Source: Hormoscilla sp. GUM202
Lineage (GTDB): Bacteria > Cyanobacteriota > Cyanobacteriia > Cyanobacteriales > Desertifilaceae
Assembly (NCBI GenBank): GCA_005518205.2
Contig: RFFC02000004.1
Span: forward strand, 62,001-126,000
DNA: 64,000 nt
Reading direction: 5' to 3'
Shown here piece after piece: positions 46,857 to 55,811 of the stretch (positions are counted from its first letter, which is position 1; each line of letters begins with the position of its first letter). The notes below the pieces were generated by a model that was not told where the DNA came from, searched no databases, and was given only the letters and a program-made list of their open reading frames with translations. The position numbers were made by a program, and so were the translations under genes.

Positions 46857-48545
46857 CTATAGTTCCCCCCATCGTACAGTGAAATCATCGACATTAATCA
46901 GAGTCGAATCAATGCCCTGTAGGGTGGCCAGGGTTTCCCCTTCAATGTTAATCAAGGTATTTCCGCCCTGAGAGACGATCTGCAAATCGTCGAAACTCAA
47001 ACCTCTTCTTAGTCCGATGGAGTCTATGCCATCAGCAAAGTCTATGATGGTATCCCCGCCATGGCCCTGCTCCAGGACAAAAATATCGGCGCCCTTTCCT
47101 CCCTGGAGGGTATCGTCTCCATCTCCTCCGGTGAGAGAGTCCTTCCCATCTCCTCCGAAGAGAGAGTCGTTCTCATCTCCTCCGTGGAGGAAATCGCCTT
47201 CATTTTCGCCGAAGAGAGAGTCCTTCCCATCTCTTCCGATGAGGAGATCGCTTCCATCTCCTCCGAAGAGAGAGTCGTTCCCATATCCTCCGTCGAGGAT
47301 ATCGTTTCCATTTCCGCCGACGAGAGAGTCGTTCCCATCTCCTCCTTTGAGGCGATCGTCTCCATATCCTCCGTCGAGGCTATCGTTTCCATTTCCGCCG
47401 ACGAGAGAGTCGTTCCCATCTCCTCCGTCGAGGCTATCGTCTGCTAGGCTACCGATGAGGGTGTCGTCGTTCTGATCATCCTGACCGATTATTGATGGGA
47501 CGACAACAATGTCAAAGGTATCTGTCTCTTCACCTTTCGCTTGGTCAATGGCGGTTACCGTTACGGTAAAGGTGCCTTCGGTAGTAGGGATACCGCTGAT
47601 AACTCCGGAGTTGATGGTTACGCCCCCTGGTAAACCGGTAGCTGTGTAGTTGTTGATGTTGTCATTGATGTCGCCGAAGTTTTCGCTAATGTCTATGTTA
47701 AGGTTATTACCTAGCAAGAACTCCTGGTCGGGAATCTCGGTTTTTACGTAAGGGGAGTTTTCCAATCGCTTGTAAGCCTGTAAATCTAGAACCCGTTGGG
47801 GGATGGTGCCAGTCAGGGAGTTGCTGGACAGGTTAAGAATTTCCAAATTGCTCAAACTCTCTAACTCCTTCGGGATGCTGTCAGTCAGTTCGTTCTGATG
47901 AAGGTAGAGCCCTTGCAAATTGCCCAGATCCCCTAACTCCGCCGGGATGGGGCCAGTTAGTTGGTTGTTGGACAGTAAGAGCATTTGCAAATTTTCCAGA
48001 TTCCCTAACTCCTTCGGGATGCTGCCATCCAGTTGGTTGTAGGACAGCCAGAGCTGTTTCAAATCGATCAGATTCCCTAACTCCTTCGGGATGCTGCCAT
48101 CCAGTTGGTTGTTGTTCAGGTATAGCCCGTTCAAATTTTCCAGATTCCCTAACTCCTTCGGGATGCTGCCAGTCAGGGAGTTGCTGGACAGTTTGAGCCA
48201 TTCCAAATTCTCCAGATCCCCTAACTCCTTCGGGATGGTGCCAGTCAGGAGGTTGTTGGACAGGAAGAGACCCGTCACCCTGTAATCAATTACCTCCACC
48301 TTTTCCAAACTTTCCAGATACCCTAATTCCGTCGGGATGGCGTCAGCCAGTGGGTTGTCGTACAGATTGATCGTCTCCCTGTGTTCAATTACCCTCACCC
48401 CATACCAATCCTTAACAATAGAAGCCTCGGGGGGAGTTGAGCTGTCGAAATCCCAGTTAGCCCAGCCTGTATTGTTCTTCCAATTATCCCCATCAGTGCT
48501 TTCATAGAGAGCCTTCAGGGCTGCATAATCATCGGCATTGAGCAA
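46857..48545 (-). CDS. secreted LRR protein with RTX calcium-binding repeats
   Basis: 562 residues from TTG 48545. Leucine-rich repeats of 24 residues ([24 protein letters not shown]) at about 60-260 are followed by a cadherin/Ig-like domain (PSIIGQDD region precedes), and then RTX nonapeptides [10 protein letters not shown] at about 370-470. RTX proteins lack a classical signal and leave by type I secretion, with calcium-driven folding outside. A run of 16 G lies 35 bases upstream. ATG 48622 would open the same gene in frame if the run were 14 or 17. The gene sits between the two arms of an inverted duplication. Confidence 0.83.
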   Translation of the reverse strand: MLNADDYAALKALYESTDGDNWKNNTGWANWDFDSSTPPEASIVKDWYGVRVIEHRETINLYDNPLADAIPTELGYLESLEKVEVIDYRVTGLFLSNNLLTGTIPKELGDLENLEWLKLSSNSLTGSIPKELGNLENLNGLYLNNNQLDGSIPKELGNLIDLKQLWLSYNQLDGSIPKELGNLENLQMLLLSNNQLTGPIPAELGDLGNLQGLYLHQNELTDSIPKELESLSNLEILNLSSNSLTGTIPQRVLDLQAYKRLENSPYVKTEIPDQEFLLGNNLNIDISENFGDINDNINNYTATGLPGGVTINSGVISGIPTTEGTFTVTVTAIDQAKGEETDTFDIVVVPSIIGQDDQNDDTLIGSLADDSLDGGDGNDSLVGGNGNDSLDGGYGDDRLKGGDGNDSLVGGNGNDILDGGYGNDSLFGGDGSDLLIGRDGKDSLFGENEGDFLHGGDENDSLFGGDGKDSLTGGDGDDTLQGGKGADIFVLEQGHGGDTIIDFADGIDSIGLRRGLSFDDLQIVSQGGNTLINIEGETLATLQGIDSTLINVDDFTVRWGEL

Positions 48546-48579
48546 GTCAATGTCAATATCTGATAATCCTGCTGATTGA

Positions 48580-48595
48580 GGGGGGGGGGGGGGGG
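48580..48595. repeat. homopolymer of 16 G upstream of the LRR-RTX frame
   Basis: On the coding strand it is C16 and would encode polyproline. No in-frame ATG precedes the annotated frame, but ATG 48620-48622 is out of frame only by the tract length. Confidence 0.85.
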
Positions 48596-48821
48596 AATTA
48601 TGTTGATTTTTTGGTTTTTCATTGATTTTTGATTTTTGAGCAGAGGTGCTGGTGTAATACCAGCCCGACTATCGTCATATTCCCAACTAGAGATTATCCA
48701 TTTAGACTTTTTTGTAGTCTCTGATACATAAAATTACTTTTTTTATTTTTGATTTTTTATGCTAACTATAAGCTGTCGCGCATCTAAACTGCATGTTGGG
48801 AAAATCGAGGCAACCCACGAC

Positions 48822-48865
48822 TCGTATCCGAGAGCACCCACATGGGTGGGTGCCTCTGGACACGA
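48822..48865. repeat. family A palindrome
   Basis: TCGTATCCGAGAGCACCCAC / GTGGGTGCCTCTGGACACGA. One base of the left arm is changed. Confidence 0.85.
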
Positions 48866-48956
48866 CAGGAGAGCGTTAATGCTTAACGGCCATTTTTGCC
48901 TATGCAATTTAATGCATCACAGCTTATCCGGAGAGTTGGCTGTGCGCATTGCAGGG

Positions 48957-49045
48957 GTTGGTAGGGGTCGAGCTGTCCCGTTAGGGACAACCCTCCCATT
49001 CAAAACCGGACTTGCGACTTTCACCGCAGGAGGCTACTGGTTGAT
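48957..49045 (-). other. probable group II intron 3' remnant (domains V-VI)
   Basis: On the minus strand the segment contains TGCGGTGAAAGTCGCAAGTC and CGGTTTTGAATGGGAGGG, then GTTGTCCCTAACGGGACAGC and TCGACCCCTACCAAC. GCGGTGAAAGTCGCA is the hallmark of domain V of cyanobacterial group II introns, and the following stem fits domain VI. The 5' strand of the domain V base is mismatched, and there is no reverse transcriptase nearby, so it is a dead fragment. Confidence 0.5.
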
Positions 49046-49084
49046 AAGCCCTTGTCATGGGTAGCCAGTGATTGGATTACTCCT

Positions 49085-49290
49085 TGTTTGTCTTATGAAA
49101 TTTCACCCATCGGACTGGCAGTTTCTCACTTTTTGGCCTTGGACCTGTTGTGGTGGTACACAGTAGATGTAGAATCAGAAGAAAACTCCTTCCAGGAACT
49201 TGTTGTTCCTGAAAAGAGTTTTCCAGCCGCAGGTCTGTTAGTCGTGTCCAGAGACGCCCACCCATAAGGTGGGCGCTCTCGGACACGAAA
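49085..49290. repeat. third copy of the duplicated flank and a family A palindrome
   Basis: 49108-49170 (CATCGGACTGGCAGTTTCTC, then TTTTTGGCCTTGGACCTG) repeats the flank that also lies at 43862-43960 and 51755-51818. 49242-49288 is a family A palindrome. Confidence 0.75.
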
Positions 49291-49377
49291 AGAAAATCTC
49301 CCGAGAATCAGAAATTAAACAGTTGAAAATTGAAGCTATAATTAACGTTAGTTTGTCTGTCATGATTAGGAGGTAAA

Positions 49378-51686
49378 ATGGTACAGCAAGCAGATAATGC
49401 TCGATTAAAAGAGGCTTTGAGTCACTACCAAGCCGGACGTCTGGATAAAGCGAGGGCTGTTTATTTGGCGATGCTTTCCCAGCAGCCAGAATTAGTAGAG
49501 GCTATGCAAATGCTGGGAATTATTGCTTATCAGACGAAGGAATACGATCGGGCGATCGGCTATTTCCAACAGGTGATATCCATAAAGCCAGATTGGCCTG
49601 AGACTTATAATAATCTGGGGGCTAGCTTCTGGGAACAGGGAAAAATAGAACAGGCGATCGCTGCCTACAAACAGGCGATCGCAGTGAAGCCTGATTATCA
49701 TGATGCTTATAATAACCTGGTTGTGGCCCTGGAAAAACAGGGAAAAAGATTAGAGCTGCGCGAGACGCACCAGCAAGTGGTACCGCCGATCCGGAGTGGC
49801 GCGACCCCTGAAAAATTGGCGGCGATGCGTCGCCAAGAAAAGCGTTATCGAGAGGCGAACGCTCATTACCAACAGGCGATTAGTTGGTATCAAAAGGGAG
49901 AAAAAGACAAGGCGATCGCCCTCTGTCACCAAGTGCTATTGGCTCATCCGGGACATAGCGAAACCATGAATTTGTTGGGAGTATGTCTCCAAAATACCGG
50001 GAAGCTAGCAGAAGCAGTATCCGTATACCGGGAGGCGATCGCTCTCAATCCCCAGGATATGGGCCTGCACAATAATTTGGGCGTAGTTTTGTGCTCCTTG
50101 GGCCATAAGGAACAAGCGCTCGCCTGCTACGAAAAGGCGATCGCCATTGACCCCAACTGTGCGGATGCTTACTATAATGCCGCCAAAATTATGGAAGAGC
50201 AAAACCGTAGAAAAGAGGCGATCGCCTATTGTCAAAAAGCCATTGCCATTAAATCAGAGGCGAAATTTTACAATGAGTTGGGTATATAGCATTTCTCGAA
50301 ATTCTGAGGTACAGCCGCCAGCCATGAAAACCACTGATAGCAATGCTTTCACTGTACCTCACCTTATTGAAAAATGCTATATACTATCAAAGATGTGGGA
50401 ACTTAGCAGAGGCGGCGAGGCAGTATGAACAGGCGATCGCCTTAAAGCCGAACTGTCTGGAAGCAATTTGCAACCTGGGGATAATACTGAAAAAGCAGGG
50501 TAAAATAGCAGAGGCGCTTGGACAATATCGCCAGGCTTTGGCAATTAAACCAGATTATCCAGAAGTATACTATAGGATGGGGCTCGCTTGGCAAGAGCAA
50601 CGTAAGTTTGCAGAGGCGATCGCATGCTACCAAAAGGCGATCGCCCTGAAACCAGACCTTGCCGATGCCTACATCGACCTGGGTATTGCCCTGCAAGAAC
50701 AACTGAAATTACAAGAGGCGATGAGCTATTACCGCCATGCTATTGCCTTAAAGCCAGATGCAGCAAAGGCCCACATGGGTAGTGCGTGGTGCTTGTTATT
50801 ATTGCAGGACTTTCAGCAAGGATTTGCAGAATATGAATGGCGCTGGCGGACAAAATCACAGACCCCGGAAGAACGCTTGGGAAAACCCCCTTGGGATGGT
50901 TCGCCACTGGCAGGAAAAACTATTCTCCTACATACAGAACAGGGACACGGGGACGGTATCCAGTTCGTCCGTTATGCGCCTTTAGTAGCCCAGCGGGGTG
51001 CTGGTAAAGTAATTTTGGAAACATATCGGTCTCTCAGGCGCTTGTTGACTACGGCCCCTGGGGTTCAGGAGGTTGTACTCAGGGGCGAACCATTACCAGC
51101 ATTTGACCTGCAAGTCCCCCTAATGAGTCTCCCCCACATCCTGAATACGGCGATAGAAACTATTCCGGCTCGAATACCCTATTTGTACGCTGAAGAGAAG
51201 GACACCGTCAAGTACAGTGAATTACTACGAACGGAAGGAGAGGTAAAAGTCGGCATTGTGTGGGCTGCTAATGCTAAAAGTCATGCAGCTAGCAAGCGGT
51301 CTTGTCCAGTTTCCCTATTTCTGGAACTTTCCCAGATCCCAGGAATTTCTCTTTATAGTCTGCAAAAGGAACATACAGATATCCTGGATGGGGCACCTAT
51401 ACAGGATTTAAGAGAGCTGTTGCATGACTTCGCTGATACTGCTGCTGTTATCTCACAATTAGATTTAGTTATATCTGTAGATACAGCAGTTGCCCATTTA
51501 GCAGGTGCTTTAGGAAAACCTGTCTGGGTGCTGCTACCTTTTTCTCCTGACTGGCGCTGGTTGCTCGATCGATCCGATAGCCCTTGGTATCCGACAATGC
51601 GCCTGTTCCGCCAAGCAAAACCGGGAGACTGGCAGAGTGTGTTTGCCCAGGTTAAAGCAGCATTAACTGTCCCGGGTGAGTTGTGA
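49378..51686 (+). pseudogene. TPR-glycosyltransferase-like gene, second copy, broken by a 93-bp MITE
   Basis: An inverted paralogue of 44023-46266. It has AGGAGG four bases before its ATG. The first frame ends at 50289 after YNELGI, and the second (50343-51686) resumes as YYQRCGNLAEAARQ. The intact copy reads YNQLGIYYQGCENLAEA, so the interruption is exactly the element at 50287-50379. Removing it and one TA gives GGT ATA TAC TAT CAA, which restores one open frame to the C-terminal domain (KVILETYRSLRRLL, VDTAVAHLAGALGKPVW). The rest of the gene looks undamaged, so the insertion is recent. Confidence 0.9.
50287..50379. mobile_element. 93-bp MITE with TA duplication
   Basis: Terminal repeats TAGCATTTCTCGAAATTCTG with GAGGTACAG, against the other end (reverse complement) TAGCATTTTTCAATAAGGTG with AGGTACAG. 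TA on both sides (50285-50286, 50380-50381). It inserts 95 bases into the TPR gene. Confidence 0.9.
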
Positions 51687-51983
51687 GAGCAACAACCAAA
51701 AATTCCGGTAATTTCCATCGTTCGGGGTTGAGAATAGGAAGAAAAGGGGTTAACTCCATCGGACTGGCAGTTTCTCACTTTTTGGCCTTGGACCTGTTGT
51801 GGTGGTGCAGCATAGATGCGGAGATATTACTGTTAACAGTAGAGGTGGTATGGGCAGTACTTTTACTTTTGATATCCAAGTCTATCTGGCATCTGCGCCT
51901 GAGGTGCAGATCCAAATGCCAAAAAGGCGGGCGATCGGGCTATAACCGGAACAACCTAGATATCGCCTGCTCGTAGCTTCCCT

Positions 51984-52072
51984 TCGTGTCCGAGAGCTGC
52001 CGTGTCTTCCGGGCGCGCTATTCGCACTACCCTCCAGACACGGCCCACCCATGTGGGCGTCTCTGGACACGA
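51984..52072. repeat. family A palindrome with a nested family B-like insert
   Basis: Outer arms TCGTGTCCGAGAG and GTGGGCGTCTCTGGACACGA; inside is GCCGTGTCTTCCGGGCGCGC ... CCTCCAGACACGGC. It lies inside the receiver domain of the kinase relic. Confidence 0.83.
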
Positions 52073-52310
52073 ACTGCTGGTCCGACCGCAAAAGGCTAGT
52101 AAAGCTGCTGACATCCCTAGGCTTTGAAGTGCTAGAAGCGGCTAATGGTGAAGAAGCAATTAATGTCTGGTCAACTAGGTCACCCTACCTAATCTTGATG
52201 GATCTGCGGATGCCCGTGATGGATGGCTATGAGGCTACTAACCAATTATCTAAGCTCAAAGGTCAGGCAACAGCGATCGTTGCTATGACTGCTAATGCTT
52301 GGGAGTCATA

Positions 52311-53492
52311 AGTAGTCAGACAAAATTAATTACATATTTTTCTCCAAAATTTTTTATGATTGTTTCAACGGAATCAACTAAGTTTTTCCAGCAAGAATAA
52401 GCATCGATTTCAATCCATTCGTATTTAATAAACCGCCACAAGATTTCAATCAAATTCAAATGAGGTGAATAAGTGGGGAGATGGAATATAGTAATATTGC
52501 GTTCTTTCCATTCTTCAATCTTATCTTGAATAGCATCACTAGTATGGACAGATGCTTGGTCTACTACAATTACTGTTTGCTTTTCCATTCTCGTGGGAAA
52601 AAATGCATCGATACAAGCTATGACTACATCTGAATTAATATTTTGAGTAGATACATACGCTTCTAAATGATTGTGGCGATTCATTATTCCTAATACATTT
52701 AATCTGCGGCTACTCCGACTAGGTACTTCTATATATTCCCCAATATTTTGCCATCCATAAGGGACACAAGGGATTAAATAAAACCCACTTTCATCTAAAT
52801 AATACAAATTAATTTCCCCCAAATTGTCTAACAGTTTCAGTTGTTCAAGTTGTGCTTTTTTTTCCTCATACTCTTGAGCTGGGGGGCTGACAGCTACCCC
52901 TTTACGCATCCGATGCCAACTCATATTCATTGTTTTCAATATTCTCTGAACAGTTTTAACAATTGCGGAAGTTCGTATAGGAACTAGACTACAACAAAAA
53001 GACACTTTTTTTAATTGCCTCGGTTCTTCTTCAGTCCAGGCTTTAATTTTTTCTTTTTGTTCGAGACTAAAGGTTTGCTTACGACCTCTTCCAGACTTAT
53101 TATATAGTCCGACCATTCCCTCGGAATCCCAATTTTTAATCCAATTGTAGATAGTTCTATAACTAACATCAAAGATTTCCATAAGTTCTTTAACTTTTTT
53201 ATGTTCTCGATCTCGCAAAAGTAAACAATGTGCTCTTTGACGAACTTGATGATGGCGACTTTGATGATAAATTCGTAAGAGCAATTTTGCAGAAAGCTCA
53301 TTTATTTCGCGCATTAAAATCCTTCTTAATTTCTCCTAATTTATCGTCATATTATGTCAAATATATCTGGCCGGGGATGAGCATGAAAACCGACTCCCCG
53401 TTAGTTTGACAAAAATCTGCTACATGTACGAGTAGCTATATCTAGTATAACAAGTTTTCTCGATTTTGTGCAATTAATTTTGTCCAACTACT
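52311..53492 (-). mobile_element. IS630-family insertion sequence, copy 2
   Basis: 1,182 bp, opposite in orientation to the copy at 29925-31106, with the same ends and TA at 52309-52310 and 53493-53494. Confidence 0.93.
52316..53314 (-). CDS. IS630 family transposase (copy 2)
   Basis: 332 residues, identical in translation to copy 1 at 30103-31101, including the complete DDE triad (LYYLDESG, VVDQASVH, NLIEILWR). Identity of the two copies points to very recent movement or to gene conversion. Confidence 0.93.
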   Translation of the reverse strand: MREINELSAKLLLRIYHQSRHHQVRQRAHCLLLRDREHKKVKELMEIFDVSYRTIYNWIKNWDSEGMVGLYNKSGRGRKQTFSLEQKEKIKAWTEEEPRQLKKVSFCCSLVPIRTSAIVKTVQRILKTMNMSWHRMRKGVAVSPPAQEYEEKKAQLEQLKLLDNLGEINLYYLDESGFYLIPCVPYGWQNIGEYIEVPSRSSRRLNVLGIMNRHNHLEAYVSTQNINSDVVIACIDAFFPTRMEKQTVIVVDQASVHTSDAIQDKIEEWKERNITIFHLPTYSPHLNLIEILWRFIKYEWIEIDAYSCWKNLVDSVETIIKNFGEKYVINFV

Positions 53493-53792
53493 TACCAGGT
53501 AATTGCCTTTCCCAATACTTGGGATGATTTTATCAGTAAGCCTTTCCCAGAAGAGCTGCTTCTAGATAAGAGAGCGCATCATTTGGGGGCACGCTATCTT
53601 TATGAATGATTGCGAATACTTAACGGAAAATCGGGGGTGCATCCCACTTTCGCAAGGGGGAAGCATTCGGAGAGTCTATCTGTAAACTTATATCATAATT
53701 GGTCGCCCGAATGCTTCACCCCTACAGCTATCTTTGCAAATCTGGGAAGCACCCAAACGAGGTCCATGCCTGCCCAAATTCGCAACTTTCCA

Positions 53793-55811
53793 TTAGAAGG
53801 GGATCTCATCTTCTTCATCATCCTCTTCTGCAACCCGATCGGGTTGCTGCTGGTCGGTAGCTTTGGGATGGGTTCTCTCGACGGGGGTTTGGTTTCCGAT
53901 TTTTCCGGAACGGTACTCTGAGGACAAGGATATCAACTCTCCGCCGAAAGATGCAGCCAAGCTTTCAGCAGCTGACGTCACAGCCTTTTCCTCCTGGCTA
54001 CGGGCTTGCATCCTGGCAGATTCTTTGGTAATTGCAACTGTTGTGTTGGCTGCGTCCGGCGTCTTCCGCGTGCTCTTGTCCTGAAGGACTCGTAGCGACC
54101 GAGACACCGCCGGCTGGTTTGTTTCCGTTGTCGGACGGGTGTTGGTGGGGGATGGCGGCTGTGGAACAGCAGCAACTTGAGACTGCTGGTCTGATGCTAC
54201 TACTAACTTTACCGTGACGGGGCCCTGGAGAACTGTAGAAAAAGCTGATTCCACGGAGGGCAAAAATCTCTTAACCATCTCCAGCAAGGGCTTTGAGCTG
54301 ATGCTAACCTTGATGGTAGAACCCTCAATTGCCAGTAGCCTTCCGTGTTCAGAGAGGAGTGCGCGAGTCGTGTTAAACTCGATCGCCTTAATTGCCTGTT
54401 GCCAAATTTGCTCGTATTCAATTGACTCAGGCATCTCCACCGGTTCAACTTTAGCCCTAGGTTCCTCTCGTGTCCGAGAGCGCCCACCCACAGGGTGGGC
54501 GTCTCTGGACACGACTACCGGATTTGCTGTTGGTGCAGCAGGAGATTTGTTCTTCATTGCTGCAGAGGCGATCGCACTTTGGGGAGGTTTTTCTACGGGG
54601 GACTCACTGCGATCTGTTTTTTCTGGCTGTGAAGATGTGATAGTTTTATTTGCAGCCTGAGAAACCTGTTTGCTATTGCGATCGGTCCGCGGACGGCCCG
54701 AAAAATCGGGCTGTTGAGTGAGGGCTGATGGCAACAAACCCAACAGGGTCACTTCTAACCATAAACTGGGTTGGGTAGTGTGTTTGATTTGATATTCACT
54801 ATCTTTGAGGTGCTTTTGTCCTGCTAAAATTATTGATGGGGAAAACTTGTCAGCTAACTTACATAATGCCTCCCAAGTGGGGGGAGTCATAGCCACTAAA
54901 TCACTCCGCTGGGGTGCTGTTTTGGCAATTAGTAAATCTCGGTAGAAACTGGCGATGTTTTGCAGGAAGATCGCCGGTTCCTTGCCGCGCTCGACGAGCG
55001 ATCGGCATTGTGCGAGTAAACTCAGGTTATCGTCAGATGCGATCGCGCTTATCAGGGCAAGCAAATCCCGTTCTGGCACCGAACCCACCAAATCCCAGAC
55101 ATGTTCTGGCCTCACCTCACCGGGCTGTAAGCTGAGTTGATCGAGTAAACTTTCGGCATCCCGCAGTCCCCCTTGGGAAATTTGGGCAGCTAGGGTAATA
55201 GCTTCATCAGTAATGGCGATGTTTTCTTGCTCGGCAATGTGCCTCAAATGCTTTACCATTGCTGCTAAAGGAATGCGACGAAAATCAAATCGCTGACAGC
55301 GAGAGATGATGGTGGGCAAAACTCTTTGAGGGTCAGTTGTTGCTAGCACAAAGACTACTCTTTCTGGGGGTTCTTCTAATGTCTTGAGCATCGCGTTGAA
55401 TGCCGAGGTACTAAGCATATGAATTTCGTCTATTATGTATACTTTGTAGCGACCTCGGACTGGGGCAAATTGTGCTTTTTCGATCAGTTCTCTGATATTA
55501 TCAACCCCGGTGTTGCTGGCGGCGTCAATTTCGATTACGTCTAGGGATGTGCCTTTGGTAATGGTATGGCACATCTGACATTCGCCGCAAGGGGTATCGG
55601 TAGGTCCATTGCTGCTCAAACAGTTGAGAGATTTGGCGAGAATGCGGGCGCTGGAGGTTTTGCCCGTGCCTCGGGGACCGGCAAATAGGTAGGCGGGGGC
55701 GATCCGGTTGGCGCGCAGGGCGTTGCTTAAGGTGGTGGAGATCGCCTCTTGTCCCACCAGTTGGGCGAAAGTCTGGGGGCGATACTTCTGGTGCAGGGGT
55801 TCGTAACTCAT
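53793..55811 (-). CDS. dnaX: DNA polymerase III gamma/tau subunit
   Basis: 672 residues. The clamp-loader ATPase: Walker A FAGPRGTGKTSSARILAKSL, zinc site CGECQMCHTI, Walker B IDEIHMLSTSAFNAMLKTLEEPP, sensor 1 FVLATTDPQR, and domain III QISQGGLRDAESLLDQLSLQ. No intein is present, although several cyanobacterial dnaX genes have one. The linker beyond about residue 370 contains three repeat-derived segments: DFSGRPRTDRN (family E, 54680-54713), VVSRDAHPVGGRSRTRE (family A, 54468-54514) and SLRVLQDKSTRKTPDA (family B, 54057-54113). A short family-E motif encodes SGKIG near the C-terminus. All leave the frame open. Confidence 0.95.
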   Translation of the reverse strand: MSYEPLHQKYRPQTFAQLVGQEAISTTLSNALRANRIAPAYLFAGPRGTGKTSSARILAKSLNCLSSNGPTDTPCGECQMCHTITKGTSLDVIEIDAASNTGVDNIRELIEKAQFAPVRGRYKVYIIDEIHMLSTSAFNAMLKTLEEPPERVVFVLATTDPQRVLPTIISRCQRFDFRRIPLAAMVKHLRHIAEQENIAITDEAITLAAQISQGGLRDAESLLDQLSLQPGEVRPEHVWDLVGSVPERDLLALISAIASDDNLSLLAQCRSLVERGKEPAIFLQNIASFYRDLLIAKTAPQRSDLVAMTPPTWEALCKLADKFSPSIILAGQKHLKDSEYQIKHTTQPSLWLEVTLLGLLPSALTQQPDFSGRPRTDRNSKQVSQAANKTITSSQPEKTDRSESPVEKPPQSAIASAAMKNKSPAAPTANPVVVSRDAHPVGGRSRTREEPRAKVEPVEMPESIEYEQIWQQAIKAIEFNTTRALLSEHGRLLAIEGSTIKVSISSKPLLEMVKRFLPSVESAFSTVLQGPVTVKLVVASDQQSQVAAVPQPPSPTNTRPTTETNQPAVSRSLRVLQDKSTRKTPDAANTTVAITKESARMQARSQEEKAVTSAAESLAASFGGELISLSSEYRSGKIGNQTPVERTHPKATDQQQPDRVAEEDDEEDEIPF
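54057..54113. repeat. family B repeat inside dnaX
   Basis: CCGGCGTCTTCCGCGTGCTC, TTGTCCTGAAGGACTCGTAG, CGACCGAGACACCGCCGG. Same DNA family as 43219-43275, but translated in another frame. Confidence 0.88.
54468..54514. repeat. family A palindrome inside dnaX
   Basis: TCGTGTCCGAGAGCGCCCAC / GGGTGGGCGTCTCTGGACAC plus GA, a complete member in the coding sequence, read on the minus strand as VVSRDAHPVGGRSRTRE. Confidence 0.92.
54680..54713. repeat. family E repeat inside dnaX
   Basis: GATCGGTCCGCGGACGGCCC plus GAAAAATCGGGC; the opposite-strand form is at 56176-56215 in the TPR relic. Confidence 0.85.

Larger units (their letters stand above)
51820..53609 (+). pseudogene. hybrid histidine kinase relic interrupted by a repeat and by IS630
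   Basis: 51820-51960 reads GDITVNSRGGMGSTFTFDIQ and then PEQPRYRLLV, the end of a kinase ATPase domain and the linker to its receiver domain (one internal TAA at 51943). A family A/B repeat (51984-52072) replaces the first receiver strand with its acidic pair. The receiver then continues RKRLVKLLTSLGFEVLEA, LILMDLRMPVMDGYEAT (phospho-Asp), TAIVAMTANAWES. IS630 copy 2 interrupts here. After it, 53493-53609 goes on in frame: YQVIAFPNTWDDFISKPFPE, then LLLDKRAHHLGARYLYE and stop. Confidence 0.85.

Noticed and set aside
47017-47475. Pro/Ser-rich and Glu/Ser-rich frames of 125-152 residues across the RTX repeats
   Set aside because: They are other-frame shadows of the 27-bp RTX repeat units in the LRR-RTX gene.
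48759-49267. Two frames of 101 and 71 residues
   Set aside because: They consist of family A palindrome, intron-tail and duplicated flank sequence.
53793-55811. Intein in dnaX
   Set aside because: The ATPase motifs are contiguous with normal spacing; the extra segments are short repeats in the linker.
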